Part shown: piece after piece, positions 1-9,604 of the stretch
Layout: every line of letters begins with the position of its first letter
Numbering within the stretch: position 1 is the stretch's first letter
Source: Cochliopodium minus
Lineage: Eukaryota > Discosea > Himatismenida > Cochliopodiidae
DNA: 31,796 nt
NCBI GenBank assembly: GCA_024220525.1
Contig: JAMYWO010000392.1
Location: forward strand, 1-31,796
Direction: 5' to 3'
Position numbers and translations under genes: made by a program
The notes under the pieces: generated by a model
The model's database searches: none
Seen by the model: the letters and a program-made list of their open reading frames with translations, nothing else
Told to the model about the DNA's origin: nothing

Positions 1-213
1 AATAAAAATAAAAATAAAAATAAAAATAAAAATAAAAATAAAAATAAAAATAAAAATAAAAATAAAAATAAAAAATAGAAATTAAATAATTAAAAAATAA
101 AAATGAAAAAATAAAAAAAAGAAAAATAGAAATAAAATTAAAAATAAAATAACAAAAAAATAAAAATAAAAAAATAAAAAAAATAAAAATAGAAAATAAA
201 TTGGATGAGGTAC
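1..213 (-). repeat. A-rich simple repeat inside a RhoGEF intron
   Basis: Positions 1 to about 75 are a near-perfect AAAAAT-type tandem array on the + strand, continuing to 200 as degenerate A/T sequence. It lies inside the intron after the donor at 213-212 of the RhoGEF gene. No coding sequence is seen; the long Phe-rich reading frames here are a by-product of the T-rich coding strand. Confidence 0.9.
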
Positions 214-1496
214 GTCAAATTCTATTTTGTTGAGGACTTTAATTTTGTTAGCCTGTTTTTTTCTCCAAATGAGAATTGTACCATACTCCGCTGATGCAAA
301 AAGTTTGCCTTTAGAAGAAAAAAATTTGTTGAAAAGATTGGAAAAAGGAAATATAAAAAATTTTAAATAAAACAAAAAATAATAAAAAATAAAAATAAAA
401 ATAAATAAAAATAAAAAATAAAAATAAATAAAAATAAAAAATAAAAATAAAGTAAAATGAAAAATAAAAATAAAAATAAAAAAAATGAAAATAAAATATA
501 AAAATAAAACTTTTTTCTCCATATGCGATGACGTTAATGCTGGTTGGATGAATCTTCTTTTTCATTATCATGTTGTAGTTGTTGGGATCATACACTATGA
601 TTTTTCCGTCCTCGGTGGTGAAGATAACATGTTGGCTGTCATACAATATTTGGGTAGCTTCGAAAAAATAAAAAATAAAAATAAATGATTAATCTTTTGT
701 AAATTAATATAAAAATTAAAATAAAACAAAAAAATTTTCAATAAAAACAGGAAAAAATTAAATAAATTTAATAAAATAAAATTAGAACAAATAAAAATTA
801 AAAATAGAAAATAGAAAATAACATTCTAAAAGAAAAACAAAATAAAAATTAAAAATTAAAATAACAATCAAAAGATGAAAATTAAGAAAAACCAAAAAAA
901 ATTAAACTCAAATTAAAATAATCAAAAAAAATAAGAAATAACATAACAAAATATAAAAAAATAAAATAAATAAAATAAATAAAATAAAATAAATAAAATA
1001 ATAAAATAATAAAATAATAAATAAAATAATAAAATAATAAAATAATAAAATAATAAAATAAAATAATAAAATTATAAAAAAAAATCAACAAAAATTGAAA
1101 TTTTAAAGAAAATTTTGAAACAATAAAAATTAATTTCATTAAAGAAAATGATTATTTTTTTTACCTTCAACTTTCTCTTCGTCAACAAAAAATTCTTTGA
1201 TGACGGTTCTTTTCAAGGTGGAGAGGATTTTGATGACAGAACCCTGTTCCAAAATCCAAATGTTATTGTCCACCATGCAACAGTATTTCAGTTTGACGTT
1301 GGAGTCCGCAACGGAAACTTCTCTGTACTTTATGTGGTAATTCTTTTTGTCTTGTTGAACGAGTCCCAAAGAAAGATACCTTTTGAAAATATTTTTATTC
1401 TTTTCGTTATTTGTTTGTATTTTTTATTTTTTTTCTATTTTTATTTTTTATTTTAAATTATTTTAAATTATTTTAACATTATTTTATTTTTTATTT

Positions 1497-1527
<31 letters not shown>

Positions 1528-3602
1528 CTTTTTATTTTTTATTTTTTATTTTTTACTTTTTATTTTTTATTTTTTATTTTTTATTTTATTTTAACATTAT
1601 TTTTATTTTATTTTTATTTTTATTTTTATTTTTTATTAATTTTTTTTCATTCAATATTTTTTTTATATAATATTTTTTTTGATTTAACATTATTTTTTAA
1701 TTTTTATTTTTATTTTTAATTTTGTTAAATTTTTTTATTTTTTATTTTTATTTTGTTTACTGATATTTCAGTTTGAGTTTTTTCAGGACATTCTCAAGAA
1801 GATCCACTAAATAATTGAAATTTTCACGGTTCTTGCAATACAAGAAGAGATGAGTGATCTTCTTAGAAGAGTCAGTGATGCAGATTATTTCCTCATCGTC
1901 TTTTTGTATCTGGGAGATTTCGCATTCTTTCAGTCTAATCACATTTTTGTTGTTTTTAGTAGCTTTATTTGAAAAAAAAATATTAAATTAAAATTTTCTG
2001 TTTTATTTTTGTTTTAATATTTTTATATGAATTTTTTTTTATTTTGTCATTTTTTATCATTTTTTTATTTTTAATTTTTAGGTTTTTTAATTAAAAATTT
2101 TTTCTGTTTTATTTTTATTAAAACTCTTAAAAATTTATTTATTTTTTATTTTTTATTTTATATTTTTTATTTTTGGGTTTATTTATATTTTTTATTTTAT
2201 TTGTTCTTTTTTAATTTAATTGTTTGTGGTGAATCAAAATTTTGTTTTAAGTAAAAAAAAAAATCAAGTTTTTGTTTTACGTTTGTTGGGAGTCATATAA
2301 ATGACAACATCATTGAAAAAATAGATTTCCTTTAAAACCTTTTTATTATTATCATCCTTGACAAAATACTCCGCATGATGCAGCATGACACGATTAGGTC
2401 TAATGAGGGTGAAGTCCTTCAGGGAGAGTCTCTTTTCGAGTTGGTTGGTGAGTTTCTTGTTCATCGCCTTCACTGTGAACTGGTTCACCTCCACCACGAT
2501 CTTGTCCATTTTGTTGTGGATTTCTTGCATTTTGGTCAATGACTTGTCTTCTTTTTCTGTCAGGTCAATGATCCCCTATTTTTTTTTTTTTGAGAATTTT
2601 TTTTTTTTTAGATTTTCCCGTTTTGAAAAAGCTGAAAAATGAATTATTTTTTATATTTAATATTAAAAAAAGAAATTAAACAATAAATTTTTATTCAAAA
2701 TTCTTTTAAAATGAAAGATTATACTTATAAAATAATTAAATCATTTTTTTTTTCAAAAAAAATTATTCTTTTGATTTTTATAAGAAACTATACCTTTAAC
2801 AACAAAGGATATCTTTTTTGAAGAGAATTAATTTTTTAGTTTTTGTTTTGTTTTTTGTTTTTACTTGCAAATCCTTTGGATGGGAATGATGAGATAATTG
2901 TCGATGTTCCACTTTTTGGGGTCAGACAATTCACACTCGTTGAGAATGTTGGAGAGACTTTGGTTGATGAGCTTTTCGTTGTCGAGATACTCAATGGCAT
3001 CTTTGTAGCCTGAACTGTACGTCCCATATGCTTTAAAAAGGTCGCTCTTTAAAATGAAAATGAAAGTTTAATAAAGAAACAATATTGAAATTTAAACACG
3101 AATGAAATCATGAGAGATAAACTTTGATTGATCAACATTTTTTAATTATGATTATTTTTTATTTTTGGTACCGCATGCAGACTAAATTAAAATGAAATCA
3201 TCCACATAGGAGAATATAAAATATAAATTGGATGTATTTTATAAGAGTTTATTGAACTCAATGTTATTTATATGGCATATATAATTTTCAATTAATGTTA
3301 ATTGCCCTCCTTACATATTTGTCAAACATGTCAAAGATCTCCATTGCTGAATTCTTATTGCATTTCTTCAATTCTTCCTCGAATTTGCTGTTGAGATCGT
3401 GGATCCACACGATATTATTGAATATCTTGTTGACATCATTATTCCCCAAGATCTCCTCCAACTTGGACTTGTAATGCTTGATGAGATTGGAGAGGGAATT
3501 GACATAATCCGATTCTGTTTCGATCAATTCTTTGATGAGGTGCTTTCTATTGTTCACCTCCTTTTTGGATAGCAGAAGGAAATTGCTCAATGTTTTTCTC
3601 AT
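214..3602 (-). CDS. RhoGEF with DH, PH and C-terminal beta-propeller (3' end outside window)
   Basis: Guanine-nucleotide exchange factor for Rho-family GTPases, predicted to act at membranes and cytoskeleton. Exons in coding order: 3602-3315, 3046-2865, 2812-2794 (19-nt micro-exon), 2575-2281, 1962-1761, 1379-1165, 657-511, 308-214. They sum to 481 codons without a stop, and the last donor (213-212) leads into an intron that leaves the window. The DH domain starts almost at the N-terminus: LIETESDYVNSL (about residues 26-37) is conserved region 1, and LIIPIQRICKYPLLLK, split over three exons and ending at residue 163, is the DH signature. PH-like sequence follows (about 200-330, LEKRLSLKDFTLIRPNR then KKITHLFLYCKNRENF). 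From about 345 there are propeller-like strands such as TTEDGKIIVYDP and SAEYGTILIW. M at 3602 is chosen because it directly precedes the DH fold and lies 131 bp from the neighbouring stop. DH and PH are secure; the propeller type (WD40-like) is inferred. Confidence 0.85.
658..1164 (-). repeat. 507-nt AT-only intron, T-rich on the coding strand
   Basis: This intron lies between RhoGEF exons at 1379-1165 and 657-511. It holds short tandem A/T units on the + strand (for example AAATAAAT and AATAAAATAATAAA around 960-1075). No gene, RNA or conserved motif is visible beyond splice junctions. Confidence 0.8.
1380..1760 (-). repeat. 381-nt intron of ATTTTTT-type repeats, A-rich on the coding strand
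   Basis: This intron lies between RhoGEF exons 1962-1761 and 1379-1165. On the + strand it is mostly tandem ATTTTTT and ATTTTTA units (about 1470-1660). Its composition is the complement of the intron on the other side of exon 1379-1165. No gene is seen. Confidence 0.8.
1963..2280 (-). other. 318-nt AT-rich intron of the RhoGEF gene
   Basis: Intron with donor at 2280-2279 and acceptor AAATAAAG ending at 1963. It is T-rich on the + strand with scattered TTTTTTATTTT units. No coding sequence, RNA or dispersed repeat is recognised. Confidence 0.75.
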
Positions 3603-3733
3603 TTATATATGCGAAATAAATGCTATATACCTAATTTTTTTTTTTATTCTTTGGAAAATTATACCAAAAGCTATATGGAGAATTAATCTCGAATCATAAT
3701 CCACTTTTTTTGATATTCAAATTTATTTAAATT

Positions 3734-4844
3734 TTATAATGTGTTATCTTCAAAAATTGTTCGAAATCCTTCCCTTCTTTTGATTACATACGTTAGGTAA
3801 ATAGTATAAATGAATGAATTAAAAAAGCCAGAGAGACAGGTAAAACAACTATGGAGAGCGTAAAGAATAAAAATATGGTCATTCTCGTGGAAGAATAGAT
3901 AGCCTCTATTGATCACCGCGAAAGACCAAGAAATAAAATTGAATAAGATAAGAAAGAAAAACATTGTCAAAATTCCTTCTGGCCTTATTTTTTCAAAGGT
4001 AAGAGATTGATGAATGTTATAATCATTCCAATGATAATTTACAAAATTTCCTCCCTGACTCCTGACTTTTAAAATTCCAAGAATTAAAAAAATGAAATTT
4101 AAAAGAAGAACTAGGACCAGCACAAAGTAGAAAAACAAAAATTGGAACAGAGTCTTATTTATCCAGCACCACAAAACTAATTCCCCGAACATACCTGTTG
4201 AAACACACACGATGGAGGTAATTAAGCTTGGCACCCAAATAAATACATGAAGAAAAATTTGTTCATTCTTGGTTAGATCTTCGGGTGTAGTTTTTGATCT
4301 TGCAATTCTTAGGTATGTATATCCTTTTTTAATAATTTGTCAGATTAATTTGCGGATATAAAGTTTTTACAAACAAATTTTAAACTGTTATAATATTTTT
4401 GGACATCCCTATTCAAAAATCTTATTTACCCACACTTGCAGACCATAAAACATTACTGAGAAGGAAGAATTGAATGAAAAATCCAATAAAGTTACATAAA
4501 AGCTATAATAAAAAGATGTTATGAATTTTTTAAAAAAGGAGATTTAATTTTACTTTGTTATTTTCTTCATGTTTCATAAATATCTTTCCTATAATCATAA
4601 TCTTTGTTAAATTCTTTTCAGTTTTTAACAAATTTAAAATGGTACCTATTAAAAGAAAGATATCTGCAAAAAAATCACAAATGATGAGAAATAATACAGA
4701 CAAGGTAGCACTATTGTAATGAGATGTGTATTTAAAAAACTTATAAAAGAAAATTGAGATCATAGCAATGGATAAAATTGCTGCCACACAAATTATCATT
4801 TCAAGTATGAAATTTTGATGAGCAGTAAAAATTTCAGATTCCAT
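3734..4844 (-). CDS. Seven-transmembrane receptor, cAMP-receptor-like GPCR
   Basis: Predicted plasma-membrane G-protein-coupled receptor of 317 aa. Exons 4844-4554, 4502-4430 and 4323-3734 join in phase (phase 0, then phase 1) and end in TAA. Seven hydrophobic helices are visible. TM1 is near residues 14-38 and TM2 near 45-70. TM3, in the short middle exon, reads FIQFFLLSNVLWSASV, resembling the TM3 of Dictyostelium cAMP-receptor-like (class E) and Frizzled-like receptors. TM4 contains FLHVFIWVPSLITSIVCVS. TM5 and TM6 follow, and TM7 ends in GFFNSFIYTIY. A short extracellular N-terminus (about 12 aa, no signal peptide) and a short cytoplasmic tail (RREGFRTIFEDNTL) fit this class. The ligand cannot be inferred. 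The gene is divergent from the Roco gene, with 57 bp between start codons. The subclass is less certain than the 7TM fold. Confidence 0.87.
4350..4417. repeat. Short dispersed intronic repeat, copy A
   Basis: About 68 bp sharing GCGGATATAAA, CAAATTTTAAACTGTTATAA and ACATCCCTATTCAAA with the copy at 17520-17585. It lies in the intron between exons 2 and 3 of the receptor gene. It is a plausible remnant of a mobile element; no inverted ends or duplicated target are seen. Confidence 0.55.
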
Positions 4845-4901
4845 TTTTTCACGATCCTTTTTTATTTTTTATTAAATATAAAAAAAAAATTTGATTTCAT
4901 T
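4845..4901. promoter_or_regulatory. 57-bp divergent intergenic promoter region
   Basis: This is all the sequence between the ATG of the minus-strand receptor (4844) and the ATG of the plus-strand Roco gene (4902). It is T-rich then A-rich. Both promoters and 5' UTRs must overlap here or extend into the neighbouring gene. No specific element is recognised. Confidence 0.5.
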
Positions 4902-7900
4902 ATGGGAAATTCCAACAACCAACAAAAAATAGAAGAAATCTCTGATAAAAAAGGAGATATAGACAATGAGAACAAAGAAGAGAATTTGATGAATAAAGAG
5001 GACATTTTAGAAAAGGATGTTGAGAAAATCATAATTGAAGAAATACAGGATAATCCCAACATAAAATATGAAGATCTTGATGAAAAGGATTTCTTTCAAA
5101 TGGAAGATAAAGGAAATGGCGAAAAAATCTTTCTCAATTTGATACTGTATAGCCAATCAATCGATGTGATTTTGAAAGATAATAAATTCTTGAGGAATAT
5201 TACTGGAATCAAAGGTTCAATTCATGGAAATTAATTTTCTCAAAAATAATATTCTATTTTCAAGATGAATTGTTCTTCAAAGAAATCACAGTTGACAAAG
5301 GAAAATTGAATAGAGATGCTCTTCTTGTTGCTTGCAAAGAGAACAAAAGTTTTGCGATTATAAAGACCCTCCTTGAATTAGATTATAATCCCAATATCAG
5401 AAACAAAGATAATCATACCTCCCTATTTTTCTTTTGCAATTATTTGGATATCAAGGATATTGATAATGAGGATATTATTGAAAAGATAAAAATTATTATA
5501 GAATTTGGTGGGGATATCAATCAAGTGGATGAATATTTTTTTGGAACCACACCAAAAACGATATTGGAAAAGAAAAATAAAATGGTGAACTAATTTTTTT
5601 TTATGTTTAATTAATTTTTTGAATTCAAAATAAATAACCTTTTTCTTATTCATCTTTCAAAAGAAAGATATTGGGAACCTGCACTCTTTTAGAAATGAAA
5701 TTTCTCAAAAATTAAAGAAACCATGGATACTTCAAAAGATGAATAAATTCAATCCAGAAGACAACAGATGTATCATCAGAAATGCAAATGGAAAAAAAAA
5801 ATGGGAAGGGACATATGAAGTTCAAAAAAATCTTTGGACGGGAAATGGATGGTTCGAGCTGAAAGAAACGGATGAGTACATTGCAATGTTCAGAGGAGAG
5901 ATAAAAGAAAATGTTCCAGTTAGTGGAGACATCAAATTTTTTTACAAACAACCCATTGAAAACTACAAGGAAGATTGGTGCCGGGGTTTAGAATTGAAAT
6001 ACAATCAAGATCTCAAGATGTCAGAATGCATTTTTGAGGAGAATAACAAAGAACACATAATTACATTCACACCTGAGGGACATAAGAAGAAGAGGACATT
6101 CCAAGGAGTTCGTATCATGATCTTAGGGAACGAGAGTGTGGGGAAAACGACTTTGAAAAAAAGGTTCGAAGGGTCTTCATCCAAAGAAGAAAACACTATA
6201 GTTGTAAAGAAAATAAATGATGGTTCTCGGGAGATGACATACGGGGTTGATGTATCAACATGGAGTGTTCCAGAAACGAACTCTTTTTTCTCTGTTTGGG
6301 ATTTTGCTGGACAGAAAGAGTTTCACTTCTGCCATCCTTTTTATTTTTCGGAGAATTGTGTTTATCTCCTCCTCTTTGATTGCTCACAAAACATAGAAAA
6401 AATCACAGAGAGTATTTTTTATTGGTTCAATTTTCTTAAATGTCAAGTTGGCAGGGCTTCTGTCATCCTAATTGGAACCAAATATGATCTTCTTCTCAAA
6501 AGTGAATACAAAACTGACCCGAATAAACACCTTGAAAATATCAATGAAATAATTTTGACATTGAATAATGAAACGATGTTGATTATCAGTGATTTTAACA
6601 ATCGTGTATTTCATACTGTGAACAATCATTTGGAAGATCTTGAAAATTCTGGGATTTCTCTCATCAAAAAATACATTTGTAGCAAGTACGACAAAATTGA
6701 TTACAGTTTTTCTACCAATTTGAAACATAAAATGGTCTATGAGGAAATAAGGAAAATAACTTTTGAAAGCGAGTGTAACATAATGGAAGTAGACACTTTG
6801 ATGAAAGAACCCAAAATATCCGAATTGAAAGACTTGGAGAGTCTCTTAAAAGTTTTACATAAGATAGGTTTGATTATTTTTGATATTGGAGAAAATAACA
6901 AAATTCTCGTCAATAATCCGATGTGGTTTAACAAGTTTTTGAATTCAATTATTGATTATGGAAGAAAAAATTTTGAAGAATTGATTGAGTCAATCCACAA
7001 TAAATACTCTCGCAACACTAAAAGCGAGTCTTTGAAATACATGAAAGAGTTTTTGAACAAACTGAAAGGATTTAATAATTTGAATTATTCCATTAATGAA
7101 ATTTGGACCAGAAAAGATGTAAATTTGAGAGAGAAATCAAACGTGCACAAAATTTCGATTTCTGAGCTCATTGATACTTTTGACATTATCAAACAAAAAC
7201 TGAAACTTGAAGGAAATGAGAATGAAGAAGAAAATATGGATGATTTAATGAAAAGAATATACAATATGGGAGACAGCACCGTTGAATCGATTTTGTTGGA
7301 TGCTGTTGACAATGATTTAATCAAAAAGTACGATCATAACTTGGTTTTAAAGTTTTTGATACAAACAAATGTTCTCATTCCAAAAGCAAAAGTGTCTTTT
7401 GAAGAAAAGTATGCTCAAAAGAAGAGTTCTTACTTGGCTCCAATTTTATTTCCTGAGAAAAAGCCAGAAAAAATCAAACTTTCCAACATGAAAAATCCTA
7501 TTTTTTTCAAAGATGTTTACTCCAAACCAGAATTTAGAAGAAAAGAAACAATCAAGTTAGAATACAAACTTCCTTTCATACCTCCTTCGATTTATAAAAA
7601 ATTGTTTGTAAAGATCAGACAGATATGCCTTGAACATAAAAACATAATGATAGATGAAATTTATTGGTTGTCTGGTTTCTTTTTTAATTTTATTGTATCG
7701 AATGAAAAGGCCAAGAATGAATCTACTGTTGTTGAGATGAACATTAACAAAGAAGAAAATTCAAAAAACTTTATTATGCTATTTGAAATCAAATCAAACG
7801 AGCACGAAATCTCCCTTTTGAACAATGTTCAAAGCTTAATCCAAAATTTTTTCAAAGAAAAATTGCCTTTCAAAAAGCCAAAAATGAAAAGAGAAAATGA

Positions 7901-9533
7901 ACAAAACAAAGAGTTTGTTCTCCAGAATTCCGAAAATGAACAAAGTCAAGAACAAAATAAAGAGGAAAATGTTGTCAAGATTCTTTGTTATTACTGTTCC
8001 ATGGACTTTGATTTGAGTGAATCAACAAAGATTTGTCCAAATTGTCAATCAAATGATTTCTGTATAAGGGAAGATTTTGCAATAATAGAAGTGATTGCAC
8101 AAGGAGGTTTTGGGAGGGTATATAAAGCTATTCACCTTCCAACAAGAACGAACGTAATTATCAAAGAATTTTTACAAAGTCAAGAGTGTCTCAACATTGA
8201 GGTTGAAAATTTGAAGTTCATTGACAACGAGATTCCTTTATTCTCCACTCCAAGAATGATCACAAATTTCGAAAACTACAAAATAAATTTTATTGTCTTT
8301 GAATATGTGAAGGCTCAATCCATGTCAAAGTTGAAAACTGAAAATCTTTATATTCACAGTGATATTGACCTTTTGAGGATGATGATCATTTTGTTAAAAG
8401 AATTGAGTTATCTTCACGAAAAGAAATTCCTTCATCGAGATATCAAGCTAGAGAACATTTTATGGACAGAGTATGGAGGCAACATCAATTATTTTTTCAT
8501 TGATTTTGGAGTTTCTTGTATTGAATCTCATAAAGAAAAAATCCCTAAGCTAATTGAAGATACTTATAAATCTCCTGAAATAAATACTGTAGAAGAAAGT
8601 TATTGCAGTGATATATACTCCTTGGGGGTTGCTTTTGAAACCATCACCATAATTCAGGAAAAAATTTTTAAATCGGACAAAAGAATTTTGGAAATAATAA
8701 AAACAATGAAAACTCCAGAAATAAAAAACAGAATTTCTTTGGAAAAATGCATCAAGAGAGCCAGCAATCTTTACACTCAAAAGTTATTAAAATTCAATCT
8801 TTTGATGAGCTCCTTCAAGAAAGAGAAAAGGATTGTGGATCTAAAGGATTCAAATCGAGAGGAGATCAAGAATTACAAACTCTCTCTCAATTCCAAGGAA
8901 ATCAAAATTGCTCCCCAAATAAACAATATTTACAGCCACAACATCATCGAACTGGAAAACATGGAAGACAATGAATCTCTTTTAGAAAAATACGAGAAAA
9001 ACAGCACTGACGGGATCATCAAATGGATGGAGAATTTGAACCAGCTCAAACCTCCTTTTCTTAATGAACCACAGATTTTTGAGAACATCTGCTCTCTAGG
9101 TCAAGAGTTTGAAAAGTTCAAGTGCAAGATATGCAGCTTGATAATGGAGGATCCTCTTATTTGTTCTGATTGCTTCTCTAAATGTTGTAAATCTTGTGTT
9201 AAAGATTCAGTTTGTACCAACTATGGTTGTAATTCCAACAATGTCATGGACCCTTCAAACAGTCTCAAAGGTACAATTGCTCGTACTAAGACTTGTTGTT
9301 TGGTTTGTAAAGAAGAATTAACTTTGATTTCTTTCAACAAACACCCCAAAACTCTTCTCGATCATCCTCAGGAGTGTTTAGGTTGTAAAAAAATGTTCTC
9401 TCAAAATGATCTCAAAGAACATCATAGAATTTGCCTTGCTTTCATCACATCCAAGTCCTCATCCTTTGAAAGATCTTTGGTGAGAATTTACGATGAAGTA
9501 AACAAAAAAAAGAAAGATCTTGAAAAGAATTAA
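4902..9533 (+). CDS. Roco-family GTPase-kinase with C-terminal RING/TRAF-like zinc fingers
   Basis: Large multidomain signalling protein of 1500 aa. Exons 4902-5214, 5265-5584 and 5664-9533 join in phase (1, then 0). Order: MGNSNN start (possible myristoylation), acidic region, ankyrin-like repeats (about 112-205, e.g. DALLVACKENKSFAIIKTLL), a Trp/Gly-rich MORN-like stretch (245-345), then a Roc GTPase: P-loop GNESVGKT at 366-373, DFAGQ at 424-428, TKYD at 483-486. COR-like sequence follows (about 560-960). A zinc ribbon has Cys 986, 989, 1002 and 1005. The protein kinase has GGFG 1025-1028, Lys 1045, HRD 1135-1137, DFG 1158-1160 and SPE. The C-terminus (from Cys 1365) is RING-like CKIC...CSDC...CKSC, then CLVC, HPKT, CLGC and an H-C pair near 1460. 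All catalytic residues are present, so GTPase and kinase look active. LRR repeats, common in Roco proteins, are not seen. E3 ligase activity is inferred only. Confidence 0.9.
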
Positions 9534-9604
9534 AAACTTCGCTTTCATGTGAATTCAAAATTTATTTTCATGTTAAAATTAAAGAAAAAAAAAAGAAAAA
9601 ATTA

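Noticed and set aside
82-646. Phe/Ile-rich minus-strand reading frames resembling membrane proteins
   Set aside because: They are read-through of intron T-rich repeats; only the segments 308-214 and 657-511 are exonic.
8747-8974. 75-residue plus-strand frame inside the Roco gene
   Set aside because: It overlaps the kinase C-terminal coding sequence in another frame, with no independent support.
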